Below, in pieces: positions 26,874 to 35,465 of a stretch of 64,000 nt of DNA. The position numbers and the translations under genes are program-made. The stretch is from JAMXLO01 sp963812075 (GTDB taxonomy: Bacteria > Pseudomonadota > Alphaproteobacteria > Acetobacterales > Acetobacteraceae), in contig CAWETN010000007.1 of assembly GCA_963812075.1 (NCBI GenBank), positions 310,001 to 374,000 of the forward strand. Direction: 5' to 3'. The notes beneath the pieces were generated by a model. The model saw only the letters and a list, made by a program, of their open reading frames with translations, was not told the origin of the DNA and made no database searches. How positions within the stretch are numbered: the stretch's first letter is position 1; the number at the start of each line of letters is the position of its first letter.

Positions 26874-28032
26874 ATGGACTTCGATCTCACCGAGGAACAG
26901 CGCCTGCTCAAGGACAGCGTCGAGCGGTCTGATCGCCGACCAGTACCAGTTCGAGCAGCGCAAGAAGTACCAGGCCGAACCGGACGGCTGGAGCCGCGCG
27001 CTATGGCAGCAATACGCCGAACTCGGCCTGCTGGGCCTGCCGTTCGCCGAGGCGCTATGGCGGCTTCGGCGGTGGCGCCGTCGAGACGATGATCGTGATG
27101 GAGGCGTTCGGCCGCGGCCTGGTGCTGGAGCCCTACTTCGCCACGGTGATCCTGGGCGGCGGCCTGCTGCGTCGCGTTGCGACCGCGGCACAGCAGCAGG
27201 CGCTGCTGCCGCAGGTGGCGCAGGGGAAGCTGAAGCTCGCCTTCGCGCATGTCGAGCGGCAGTCGCGCTACGACCTCGCCGATGTCGCCGCCACTGCGCG
27301 CCAGGACGGGCCGAATTGGGTGCTGGACGGCGCCAAGAGCGTCGTGCTGCACGGCGACTGCGCCGACCGGTTGCTGGTGACCGCACGTGCCGTCCGGCAA
27401 CCGCCGCGACCGCGCCGGCATCGGCCTGTTCGTCGTCGATCCCTCAGCCGCCGGCGTCACCCGGCGCGGCTATCCGACCCAGGACGGTCTGCGCGCCGCC
27501 GAGGTCACGCTGTCCGGCGTGCGCGTTTCGCAGGACGACGCGATGCCGGACGCGCTGCCGGCGATCGAGCACGTGGTGGACGAAGCGATCGCCGCGCTGT
27601 GCGCCGAAGCGGTCGGCACCATGCAGGCGATGCACGAGACGACGCTGGAGTATCTCAAGACGCGCCAGCAGTTCGGCCGGCCGATCGGGCAGTTCCAGGT
27701 ACTGCAGCACCGCTCGGTGGACATGCTGGTGGCGCTCGAACAGGCACGCAGCATGGCGATGTTCGCTGCCGTCATGGCGGGCGAGGAAGACGCCGCCGAA
27801 CGCCGCCGCGCGATCGCCGCCGCCAAGGTGCAGATCGGCCGCTCCGGCAAGCTGATCGGCCAGGAGGCGATCCAACTGCACGGCGGGATCGGCATGACGA
27901 TGGAGTACAAGGTCGGCCATCACTTCAAGCGCATGACGATGATCGACAAGCTGTACGGCGACGCCGATGTACAGCCTGGAGACGCTGGCGAAGCTCGGCG
28001 GCCTGTTCGGCAGTACGAAGGCGGCGGCGTAG
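26874..28032 (+). CDS. Acyl-CoA dehydrogenase, small-subunit type (four frameshifts)
   Basis: The partner of the preceding dehydrogenase. Conserved pieces run in order: MDFDLTEEQRLLKDSVER, QRKKYQAEPDGWSRALWQQY, MIVMEAFGRGLVLEPYFAT, NWVLDGAKSVVLHGD, FVVDPSAAGVTRRGYP, EYLKTRQQFGRPIGQFQ, QLHGGIGMTMEYKVGHHFKR and finally LETLAKLGGLFGSTKA. They lie in changing frames, with breaks near 26928, 27055, 27391 and 27969; each is explained by one extra base (the last could also be two missing). The pieces rejoin into a full ~384-residue protein of the pimeloyl-CoA-dehydrogenase-small-subunit type. Either poor sequence here or a recently disabled gene. Substrate unknown. Confidence 0.72.
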
Positions 28033-28035
28033 GGA

Positions 28036-28692
28036 TCAGCCGGCGAGCCGCCGCAGCGTCGCTGCCAGCTCCTCCGGCAGCCGGTCAGAGGCGGCCAGGT
28101 CCCATACACCGTCGGCCTTGCCGGCCGTGTAGACCGGCGTGGCGGTGTTGTCGAACACCAGCACGAGGTCGGCGCGCTCGGCGAACCATGCGAACAGCTC
28201 ATGTGATCGCTCACGCCGGCGCAGCACCCGCTCCGCCGGCACATCGTGCCCGCCCAGCGCATGGCGCTGCCGCACGCGCGCGACGTGCAGCGCGGGATGG
28301 CGGAGCGTGACGTAGACCAGTGCTACCCTGAAACCGACGGACTTCGCGGTCTCGACGCGCTGCTTCAGCTTGTCGGACGACAGAACGGTCTCCACCGTCA
28401 CCGACCGGCCCGCTTCGATCTCGTCGTCGAGCCGTCCGTCGCAGATCTGCGCCGCTCGCAGGCTGATGTCCGCCGTCGGCGCACCACCGCCCGCCAGGTC
28501 GCGCGCCACATCGTCCGGATTGATCGACCCCAGCGGCACGTCGAGATGCGCTGCCAGAACACCCTGCCGCACCAGCGTGGTCTTGCCGGACCCGTTGGGC
28601 CCGGCGACGATCAGCAGCAGCGGTGACGGCAAATTACGGGCCGTCCGCCCGCACTGTTCCGTCCGGATAGAGCCAACCGACCCGGCCGTCAT
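28036..28692 (-). CDS. Zeta-toxin-like P-loop kinase/ATPase
   Basis: PLLLIVAGPNGSGKTTLVRQ is a Walker A motif near residue 30 followed by INPDDVARDLAGG, as in zeta-toxin/UDP-GlcNAc kinase-like and related small P-loop proteins. A distal VTVETVLSSDKLKQRVE corresponds to the catalytic SxE..F segment of the family, and Arg-rich RVRQRHALGGHDVPAERVLRR is the phosphate lid. 218 residues from ATG at 28692; a TTG at 28632, one base after the upstream stop, is a credible alternative that gives the family-like MPSPLLLIVAGPNG start. Downstream of and overlapping a small protein gene; a toxin-like role is inference. Confidence 0.75.
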   Translation of the reverse strand: MTAGSVGSIRTEQCGRTARNLPSPLLLIVAGPNGSGKTTLVRQGVLAAHLDVPLGSINPDDVARDLAGGGAPTADISLRAAQICDGRLDDEIEAGRSVTVETVLSSDKLKQRVETAKSVGFRVALVYVTLRHPALHVARVRQRHALGGHDVPAERVLRRRERSHELFAWFAERADLVLVFDNTATPVYTAGKADGVWDLAASDRLPEELAATLRRLAG

Positions 28693-28873
28693 CCATCATG
28701 ACGGCGACCGGCACGTTCGCGGCGTGGGCATCAGCGACGGCCTTGGCCGCCGCCTTGCGGAACCGCGCCTCGACCTTCTTGCCCAGCGTCCGCGGCGGCG
28801 GCTCCACCTGTGCCGTCCGCTTGGCGGAAGCGGCGCGGCGCGGTCGGGCCCCGGCGGCGGCAAGCCTGCTCAT
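28634..28873 (-). CDS. Small basic protein upstream of P-loop kinase (possible partner)
   Basis: 79 residues from ATG at 28873 (a GTG at 28909 would add 12). The N-terminal half is Arg/Lys/Ala rich, the C-terminal half is a helix AKAVADAHAANVPVAVM followed by a small beta hairpin VGWLYPDGTVRADGP. I recognise the AHAANVPVAV..DG....PDG layout as that of small proteins encoded next to zeta-like ATPases. It precedes and overlaps the kinase gene, an arrangement shared with toxin-antitoxin pairs. No DNA-binding motif is clear. Confidence 0.6.
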   Translation of the reverse strand: MSRLAAAGARPRRAASAKRTAQVEPPPRTLGKKVEARFRKAAAKAVADAHAANVPVAVMMDDGRVGWLYPDGTVRADGP

Positions 28874-28925
28874 GCGCCCAATATGCGCCTTGCCCCGCCG
28901 GTTTGCCACTCCTCGCCGCGTCGCG

Positions 28926-30155
28926 TCACACCACGCCTTCGCCGTGCAGCGCCTTCACGTCCGCCTCGCTCAGCCCGAGCCAGCCGGTCAGCACGTCGTC
29001 GGTATGCTGGCCGAGGATCGGCGAGGGCCTCACCCGCGGCGGCTTGCCGTCCACGCGCACCGGCCAGGCCGGCATCTTGAACGGCTTGTACGACGGGTGG
29101 TCCATCATCTGCATGATGCCGCGTTCGTCGAAGTTCTTGTCGTTCATCAGCTCCATCGTGTCGAACACCGCGCCCGCCGGGATACCGGCGCTGCCGACCT
29201 GCTCCATCGCCGCGTGCTTGGTGCGCGTGCCTGTCCACGCCACAAGGATCTCGTCGATCGCCGCGTTGTTCTTCACCCGTTCGTCCGGCGTGGCGAAGCG
29301 CGGGTCGTTGATCAGCTCCTCGCGCCCGATCACCTTGCACAGTCGCGACCAGTGCTCCGGATTGGCGCGGCTGGTCATGATCCACACATAGTCGTTCGGC
29401 CCGCCCGGCGCGCAGGGATACAGCCCCGACGGCGCGTTGCTGCCGCCACCCGAGCGGGTGCCGTCACGTTCCACCGCCTTGCCGCTGCGCGCCTGGGTGG
29501 AGAAGTTGGTGCGCATGTAGTGCAGCATCGCGTCCTGCATGGCGACCTGCAGCCGGTGGCCTTCGCCGGTCTGCGCGCGACGGAACAGCGCGCCCAGGAT
29601 GGTGATCGCCATCGTCATGCCGGTGCCGGTGTCGCCCAGCGACAGGCCGGGCTTCACCGGCATGCGGCCCTTCTCGCCGGTCACGCTGATGGTGCCGCCG
29701 GTCGCCTGCGCGATCATGTCGAAGGCGAGGTTCTTCTCGTACGGGCTGCCGGTGCCGAAACCCTTCACCTGGCAGTAGATGATGCCGGGATTCAGCTCGC
29801 GCACCACGTCGTAGCCGAGACCCAGGCGCTCGATCGTGCCGGGTGCCATGTTCTCGACGCACACATCGGCCTTGCGCAGCAGGTCCTTCACCAGTTCCAG
29901 CCCGCGCGGCGACTTCAGGTTGACGGTGATCGACTTCTTGTTGGCGTTGAACACCTGGAAATAGAACGGGTCGTCGTCCGGCTTGCCCGGCCGCAGCCGC
30001 CGGCCCGGATCACCGGTCTTCGGGTTCTCGACCTTCACCACCTCCGCGCCGAGCCAGGCGAGCGCCTCGGTGCAGGACGGTCCCGCCTCGAACTGGGTGA
30101 AATCGACGACGCGGACTCCGGAGAGAAACTGCAGGTCTGCACTGACGTCTGGCAT
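28926..30155 (-). CDS. Family III CoA-transferase (CaiB/BaiF/Frc-like)
   Basis: Cytosolic CoA-transferase of 409 residues that swaps CoA between carboxylic acids, often to activate a substrate for oxidation. VRVVDFTQFEAGPSCTEALAWLGAEVVKVENP is the N-terminal signature; FNANKKSITVNLKSPRG and VCVENMAPGTIERLGLG follow. The catalytic Asp is the D of LGDTGTGM. Start 30155 has GGGAGGA seven bases upstream. It is the downstream member of a leftward run, 42 bases after the MFS exporter. This family includes formyl-CoA, carnitine and benzylsuccinate enzymes; substrate unassigned. Confidence 0.92.
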   Translation of the reverse strand: MPDVSADLQFLSGVRVVDFTQFEAGPSCTEALAWLGAEVVKVENPKTGDPGRRLRPGKPDDDPFYFQVFNANKKSITVNLKSPRGLELVKDLLRKADVCVENMAPGTIERLGLGYDVVRELNPGIIYCQVKGFGTGSPYEKNLAFDMIAQATGGTISVTGEKGRMPVKPGLSLGDTGTGMTMAITILGALFRRAQTGEGHRLQVAMQDAMLHYMRTNFSTQARSGKAVERDGTRSGGGSNAPSGLYPCAPGGPNDYVWIMTSRANPEHWSRLCKVIGREELINDPRFATPDERVKNNAAIDEILVAWTGTRTKHAAMEQVGSAGIPAGAVFDTMELMNDKNFDERGIMQMMDHPSYKPFKMPAWPVRVDGKPPRVRPSPILGQHTDDVLTGWLGLSEADVKALHGEGVV

Positions 30156-30197
30156 GTTGTCCTCCCGTAGTGGCAATTGCCGGGAGGGTGGCACAGG

Positions 30198-31430
30198 TCA
30201 GTCTTCGGTGGCCAGTGCCGGCCGGTCCGTCGCGGCGCGCCGGAGGTCGTTGCGCCGCCAGGCCAGCCCGATCAGGCTCACCGCCAGGAGCCCCGCCGTG
30301 GCCGTGATGTCCACCGCGAGCAGCGGCCCGAACCGGTCGGCCAGCACGCCGATCAGCAGGATGCCCAGCGGCCCGGAGCCGATGCACACGGTCAGCAGCC
30401 CCATCAGCCGCGAGCGGAGCTGCGGCGGCGCATGCAGCACGATCAGCGAGGTCTGCATGTTGGCGAAGGCCGACGAGCCGAAGCCGCCGATCACCAGCAG
30501 GAGGCAGGCCAGCAGGAAGCTCGGGGCGAACGGCATGAGCATCACGCACACCAGGAACAGCAGCGATCCCCCCACCATCAGTGTGCGCCCGCTCAGCCGC
30601 GGGCCCCCGCCGGTGAGCCACAGACCGCCTAGCAGCGCGCCGAACGACTCGGCACCGGCCAGCATGCCGGTGAGCGTGGGCGACACCATGAACACCTGCC
30701 GGCCGATCGGCGCGACAAGTGCCGAATAGCAGAACCCCAGCAGGTTCATCGCGATGGTGACGGCGAGCACGCCGCCGATGATCACGTGCCCGCGCGCGAA
30801 CGCGAACGCCTCGGCGAGATCGCGCGGCACCTGCGACAGCACGATCCGCCGCGCCGTCTGCTGATAGGCGAGCCCGGCGACGAGGATCACCGCAACCAGG
30901 TAGACGCAGGCTGACACAGCGTAGGCGCCCGCCAGCCCCAGCGTCTGGTACGCCGTCCCGGCGGCCATCGGTCCGATCAGCCGCGTGACCGAGTTGGTCA
31001 CCGTGTCCAGCGCCAGCGCCCGCGGCACCAGCGGGCCTGCCACGCATTCGCCCACCATGCGGCGGCGGGTGGACATCTCGGTTGACCACACGGTGCCGGC
31101 GAGCAGCGCCGCCACGCCGACGTGCCAGGGACGCGCGACGCCGAACGCGGCGAGCACCGCGATGGTGGCGGAGCCAAGTCCCGCAACGACCTGGCCGATC
31201 AGCAGAATGCGCTTGCGGTCCACCGCCTCGGACATCACGCCGGCGAACGCGCCCAGCAACAGCATCGGCAGCGTGCGCGCGGCAGATACCACGGCGACGG
31301 CCAGGCCGGAGCCTGTCTCGTCGAGCGTGAAAAGCGCCGCGGACAGCACCTCGAACGAGCGCATCGTGTTGACGCAGCCGCCGATCGCCCAGAGGCGCAG
31401 GAAGGTGCGCGAGGAAAGCAGCGTCAGCAC
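30198..31430 (-). CDS. MFS transporter, EntS-like/MFS_3 exporter family
   Basis: 410-residue inner-membrane protein with 12 hydrophobic segments and the N-terminal LLSSRTFLRLWAIGGCVNTM pattern of MFS_3 proteins; a basic loop with DRKRILLIG after the second segment corresponds to the MFS A-motif. The start is GTG at 31430, ten bases after the amidase stop. Members include the enterobactin exporter EntS and macrolide-type pumps. Position between an amidase and a CoA-transferase suggests transport of their substrate or product. Direction and cargo are inference. Confidence 0.88.
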   Translation of the reverse strand: MLTLLSSRTFLRLWAIGGCVNTMRSFEVLSAALFTLDETGSGLAVAVVSAARTLPMLLLGAFAGVMSEAVDRKRILLIGQVVAGLGSATIAVLAAFGVARPWHVGVAALLAGTVWSTEMSTRRRMVGECVAGPLVPRALALDTVTNSVTRLIGPMAAGTAYQTLGLAGAYAVSACVYLVAVILVAGLAYQQTARRIVLSQVPRDLAEAFAFARGHVIIGGVLAVTIAMNLLGFCYSALVAPIGRQVFMVSPTLTGMLAGAESFGALLGGLWLTGGGPRLSGRTLMVGGSLLFLVCVMLMPFAPSFLLACLLLVIGGFGSSAFANMQTSLIVLHAPPQLRSRLMGLLTVCIGSGPLGILLIGVLADRFGPLLAVDITATAGLLAVSLIGLAWRRNDLRRAATDRPALATED

Positions 31431-31440
31431 AGCGGTGGCG

Positions 31441-32943
31441 TCAGTCGTCCTTCGCGACGTGCACCGGCGGCACTGCGCCGAACCACTCCGGGCGGGCGCG
31501 TTCGACCTGCGCGGCGAGCTGCAGCAGCAGGTCCTCGCGCGCGAAGTTTCCGTAGAGTTGCACGCCGATCGGCATGCCCTCGCCGTCCAGTCCCGCCGGG
31601 ATGCTGATGGCCGGCAGGCCGGTCTCGTTGCCCGGCATCGTGTAGCGGCAGGCGTCGGTGAGCCGGCTCATCCACGGCTCCAGCGCCTCGTCACGCAGCA
31701 GCGAGTAGGGGCCGTTGGCCTCCGGAACGCGGATCGCCAGCGTCGGGGTCAGCAGCGCGTCGTAGCGCTCCATCAGCGCGCCGAACTGGCGGGTGATCGT
31801 GTTGTTGCCGTTCATCATGCGGAACAGGTCGAACTTGTCGGTGCGTTCGGCCGCCTCGTAGTGCCGCCACGTCATGCGGTTCAGCAGTTTCGGCAGGTCG
31901 CCGATCGGGATGCCCCTGTCCTGCGCCATCACGCTGAACAGCGAGCGGCTGCTGATCCACTGCGTGGCATAGGTCTGCCACATCGTCTCCCAGTCGCAGA
32001 TCGCATCGTCGTTCAGCTCCTCGACCGCGTGGCCGAGCGATTCCAGGAGCCGCGCCGCCTCGCGCACGCGTGCCGCGACTTCGGGGTCGGTGTCGGTGCC
32101 GCGCCCCCAGCGCGCCGTCGAGAGGCCGATCTTCAGCGGGCCAGGCTCGCGCGCGATCGCATCGAGATAGGATCCTGCGGGAGGCGCCATCTTGATGAAG
32201 CTGCCGCCGTTGGGCACCCGGCTGAGATAGTCGTACGCCGCAGCGGTATCGCGCACGCTGCGCGACACCACGCCCTCGATGCTGATGCGCGCGATGTACT
32301 CGCTGCGCGCCAGCGGCTGCGGCACGCGCCCGCGCGACGCCTTCAGCCCGATCAGGCCGCAGAACGACGCGGGGATGCGGGTCGAACCGCCGCCGTCCGA
32401 CGACATCGACAGCGGCGTCACGCCGGCCGCCACCGCGGCCGCCGAGCCGCCGGACGAGCCGCCCGGCGTGCGCGCCAGGTTCCACGGGCTGCGCGTCACC
32501 TTCACCTCGCCACGGTAGTCGGTGGTGGTATCGAAGGTCATGCCGAACTCGGGCGTGGTGGAGCGGCCGAGTGGCACCAGGCCGGCGCGCAGGAAGTTCT
32601 CGACCGTCGGGTCGGTGGCGGCGATGCGCGTGCCCTTGGTGAAGCCCGAACCGGAGTCCTGGGTGCGGCCTTGCAGGCCGGATCCCAGGTCCTTCAGGAA
32701 GATCGGCACGCCGTAGAGCTTGCCGGCCTTGTCCGGTCCGTCCGCATCGGGGTTGACGCGCACGTCGTCGAACAGCTCGATGATCGCTTCGAGCTTCGGG
32801 TTCAGCCGCTCGACCGCCGCCGCGGCCTGTGCCGCGATCTGCTGCGCGCTCACCTGCCGGCTGCGCACCAGCTGAGCCAGTGCCATCCCGTCCAGCCGCG
32901 CCCACTCTGCCCAGCCCATCGCCAGGCCCTGCTCTGCCGCCAT
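31441..32943 (-). CDS. Amidase signature-family hydrolase
   Basis: Ser-cisSer-Lys amidase of 500 residues. The catalytic Lys is in VPIFLKDLGSG; the signature is GGSSGGSAAAVAAG with SMSSDGGGSTRIPASFCG following, giving the cis-Ser and nucleophile Ser. The C-terminal half contains NETGLPAISIPAGLDGEGMPIGVQL. Hydrolyses carboxamides, possibly of a xenobiotic or dipeptide; the family is broad. I use ATG at 32943 (MAAEQGLAMG) with a GGGGGA site; ATG at 32988 would add 15 residues. First gene of the leftward amidase-MFS-CoA-transferase run; divergent from the VOC gene 83 bases away. Confidence 0.92.
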   Translation of the reverse strand: MAAEQGLAMGWAEWARLDGMALAQLVRSRQVSAQQIAAQAAAAVERLNPKLEAIIELFDDVRVNPDADGPDKAGKLYGVPIFLKDLGSGLQGRTQDSGSGFTKGTRIAATDPTVENFLRAGLVPLGRSTTPEFGMTFDTTTDYRGEVKVTRSPWNLARTPGGSSGGSAAAVAAGVTPLSMSSDGGGSTRIPASFCGLIGLKASRGRVPQPLARSEYIARISIEGVVSRSVRDTAAAYDYLSRVPNGGSFIKMAPPAGSYLDAIAREPGPLKIGLSTARWGRGTDTDPEVAARVREAARLLESLGHAVEELNDDAICDWETMWQTYATQWISSRSLFSVMAQDRGIPIGDLPKLLNRMTWRHYEAAERTDKFDLFRMMNGNNTITRQFGALMERYDALLTPTLAIRVPEANGPYSLLRDEALEPWMSRLTDACRYTMPGNETGLPAISIPAGLDGEGMPIGVQLYGNFAREDLLLQLAAQVERARPEWFGAVPPVHVAKDD

Positions 32944-33026
32944 CCGCCGCGTCCCCCATGGACCGAAACTGCCCGTCCGCCCTATCATGCCCGCAAACGC
33001 GACATTCCGGCAGAGGGGACTCCCAA

Positions 33027-33923
33027 ATGAACGACACGGTCATGACCAAACCGCAGTTCGATCGCACCGCCGAGGACCTCGGCAACATCGTCGAACTGGG
33101 CCATGTCAACGTCACGGTGCCCGACCAGAGCAAGGCGATCGCCTTCTATCTGATGGGGCTGGGGCTGACCCGCGATCCGTACCTGATGGCCGGTCTCGAG
33201 AACATGTGGGTCAATGTCGGCCGCGGCCAGTTCCATCTGCCGACGCGCAATCCGCCGCAGGTGGTGCGCGGGACGACCGGGCTGATCGTGCCGGACCTCG
33301 AGGCGCTGCTGAAGCGGCTCGAATACGTGAAGAAGTTCCTGGAGGGCACGCAGTTCAGCTACCGGCAGGTCGGCAACGTGGTCGAGACGACCTGCCCGTG
33401 GGGCAACCGCATCCGCATGCACGGGCCGGAGCCGGAGAAGTTCGGCCCGCTGCGTCTCGGCATGCCGTATGTCGAGTTCGACGTTCCGGTCGGCACCAAG
33501 CTCGACAAGATCGCGCAGTTCTACACCGAGATCCTGGGCGGCATCGCCGGCGTGGCGAACGACGAGAAGGGCGCCTATGCCTGGGCCAGCACCTCGGGCG
33601 ACAGCAAGGTGATCTACCGCGAGAGCAGCACGAAGCACGGCGACTACGACGGCCACCACATCCAGATAACGCTTGCGGACTTCTCTGGCCCACACAGGAT
33701 GTTGGTGGAGCGCGGCCTGATCACCGAGGAGAGCGACCAGCACCAGTATCGCTTCGTCGATATCGTCGATGTCGATACCAACAGGTCGCTGTTCCAGATC
33801 GAGCACGAGACGCGCAGCATGCGCCATCCGATGTTCAACAGGAACTTCATCAACCGCAACCCGGACATGAACAACCGCAACTTCGTGCCGGGCTACGAGG
33901 TCGGCGTCTGGGCGCTGGCGTAG
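33027..33923 (+). CDS. VOC-superfamily (glyoxalase/extradiol-type) protein
   Basis: 298 residues with two vicinal-oxygen-chelate modules. The first opens IVELGHVNVTVPDQSKAIAFY, the second YVEFDVPVGTKLDKIAQFY; later HGDYDGHHIQITLADF and FQIEHETRSMRHP supply His and Glu that in relatives bind a divalent metal. The metal-ligand set resembles extradiol dioxygenase or glyoxalase folds, but the pattern is not specific enough to name a reaction. A GAGGGGAC site precedes ATG at 33027. Followed, across a palindromic repeat, by a hotdog-fold gene on the same strand. Confidence 0.8.
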   Translation: MNDTVMTKPQFDRTAEDLGNIVELGHVNVTVPDQSKAIAFYLMGLGLTRDPYLMAGLENMWVNVGRGQFHLPTRNPPQVVRGTTGLIVPDLEALLKRLEYVKKFLEGTQFSYRQVGNVVETTCPWGNRIRMHGPEPEKFGPLRLGMPYVEFDVPVGTKLDKIAQFYTEILGGIAGVANDEKGAYAWASTSGDSKVIYRESSTKHGDYDGHHIQITLADFSGPHRMLVERGLITEESDQHQYRFVDIVDVDTNRSLFQIEHETRSMRHPMFNRNFINRNPDMNNRNFVPGYEVGVWALA

Positions 33924-33939
33924 GCCGCAGACCAATCGT

Positions 33940-33964
33940 CTCCCCTCCCGCAAGGGGAGGGGAG
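33940..33964. repeat. Interspersed palindromic element, copy 3
   Basis: A 25-base hairpin between the VOC and hotdog genes: CTCCCCTCCC, then a GCAA loop, then GGGGAGGGGAG, giving a ~10-base near-perfect stem with a GNRA loop. Same type as the elements at 1143-1226 and 6960-6997, of which it is the shortest and cleanest. No T-tract follows, so it is not a typical intrinsic terminator. Confidence 0.6.
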
Positions 33965-33986
33965 TATCCGACCGGGAGCCTCTGCC

Positions 33987-34790
33987 ATGTCCCTCCAGCC
34001 GTACCGCGTCTCCGCCTACAACACGGCCAAGGCGTCGGAGAACAAGATCCACGACGACGCCACCGCGCGCCGCTTCGGCTTCAGTGGCGGACTGGTGGGC
34101 GGCGTGCACGTCTACGCCTACATGGCGCACCAGCCGGTCGCGCGCTGGGGGCGGGCCTGGCTGGAGCGGGGCACCGGCGACTGCCGCTTCTCCAAGCCGG
34201 TGTACGAAGGCGACATCGCCGAGATCGTTGCGGATGAAACCAAAGACGGCCTGGAACTGAAAGTGATGAGCCGCGGCGAGCTCTGCGCCACCGGCTCGGC
34301 CGCGCTGCCGGCATCGGTGTCGGCACCGTCGGTCGGCGACTTCCAGGCGGCCATCCCGCCGGCGCACGACGCGCGTCCGGCGGCGGACGAGAGCTCGCTG
34401 GCAGTTGGCCGCTGGCTGGGCATGCACCCGCTCGCCGTCACCGCCGGGTTCCACGCCCAGGATCTCAGCGACACGCGCGAGACCGAGCCGCTGTACGCCG
34501 CCGAGGGCATCGTGCATCCCGGCACGATCCTGCGCTGCTGCAACTGGGTGCTGTCGCACAACGTGGTGCTGCCCGCCTGGATGCATGTCGGCAGCAAGGT
34601 GCAGAACCTCGGGATCGCGCGTATCGGCGATACGCTGAGTGCGCGTGCCCGCGTGACGCAGAATTACGTGCACAAGGGCCACAAGTTCGTTGAGGTCGAT
34701 GCGCTGGTGCTGGCTAACGAACGCACGCCGCTGGCACGCGTCACGCACATCGCGATCTACCTGCCGCGGCAGCTGGCCGAGGCCGCGTAG
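33987..34790 (+). CDS. Hotdog-fold (MaoC-like) protein
   Basis: 267 residues with two hotdog-type modules. N-terminal: YNTAKASENKIHDDATARRFGFSGGLVGGVHVYAY, with the long helix and GG..GVH turn of MaoC-like dehydratases; the C-terminal module carries GSKVQNLGIARIGDTLSARARVTQ and KFVEVDALVLANERTPLARVTH. This is the double-hotdog layout of (R)-hydratases and related thioesterase-like proteins; the strict R-hydratase motif is not seen, so the reaction is open. Starts within 25 bases of a palindromic repeat, with no strong Shine-Dalgarno (GGGAGC only). Confidence 0.75.
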   Translation: MSLQPYRVSAYNTAKASENKIHDDATARRFGFSGGLVGGVHVYAYMAHQPVARWGRAWLERGTGDCRFSKPVYEGDIAEIVADETKDGLELKVMSRGELCATGSAALPASVSAPSVGDFQAAIPPAHDARPAADESSLAVGRWLGMHPLAVTAGFHAQDLSDTRETEPLYAAEGIVHPGTILRCCNWVLSHNVVLPAWMHVGSKVQNLGIARIGDTLSARARVTQNYVHKGHKFVEVDALVLANERTPLARVTHIAIYLPRQLAEAA

Positions 34791-34814
34791 CGTCGCTTCG
34801 CCCGTCGGAATGGC

Positions 34815-35336
34815 TTACCGGTTGTCGCGGATTGCCTGAGCGACGCGGCCGGCCTGGCCGACGCTACCGATACGCGACCCACGAACAGCGGGGCGCGGCC
34901 GTCGGGTGGGGCGCGACGCCATCCCTGAATGGCCATCGTCCCGGCCGTGAACCCGCCAAGAAGGCTCCGCGTCAGCGGCTCGCCGGCGATCCAGCGCCGC
35001 GCGCATCGCCGCCAGTGCACGCTGGCGCTTCATCTCGGATACGAGCTGTGCGATCCGCGTATTCACGCGCTTGAGCGCCCGGGCGTACGCTTGTTTTTTC
35101 GCCGCCAGCCCGCGCTCGCTGCTGAGCCCACCGCCGCTGCCTGCCTTGCCGCGACGAGCGCGACGCAGGTCGCCGATCAAATCGCGGGCTCGATCGCGGC
35201 GAGCGCGCAGGAAGCGTACGAGATCCACCAACTGTGGGTGCGACAATTCCGCCAGATCCGGATAATGGCTTTGCTGCACAGGACCAAGCTCATCTTCTGC
35301 CAGCAGCCGTCGCTCCGCGGCGAACGCCACGCCCAT
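34815..35336 (-). CDS. Conserved hypothetical protein, helical and basic
   Basis: 173 residues, predicted mostly helical and strongly basic at the C-terminus. MGVAFAAERRLLAEDELGPV.QSHYPDLAELSHPQLVDLVRFLR opens a protein type I recall from Alphaproteobacteria, with a coiled-coil-like core ALKRVNTRIAQLVSEMKRQRAL and a C-terminal RIGSVGQAGRVAQAIRDNR. An AAGGAG ribosome site precedes ATG at 35336. No domain of known function. Convergent with the hotdog gene and downstream of a beta-lactamase-like gene on the same strand. Confidence 0.7.
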   Translation of the reverse strand: MGVAFAAERRLLAEDELGPVQQSHYPDLAELSHPQLVDLVRFLRARRDRARDLIGDLRRARRGKAGSGGGLSSERGLAAKKQAYARALKRVNTRIAQLVSEMKRQRALAAMRAALDRRRAADAEPSWRVHGRDDGHSGMASRPTRRPRPAVRGSRIGSVGQAGRVAQAIRDNR

Positions 35337-35465
35337 CGCACATCTCCTTGATCGATGCCACCACTATAGGGCACCCGGCAACAATCTGGCACTCCGCTGA
35401 ACAGAGCTGCCGGCGACACGGGTCGCGCCCTGCGGCGACGGCAGTCGGCAAACACGCCAAAGCCG

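Noticed and set aside
33940..33964. Rho-independent terminator after the VOC gene
   Set aside because: Strong hairpin but no following T-tract; the same hairpin recurs at other sites within and between co-directional genes, so I call it a repeat.
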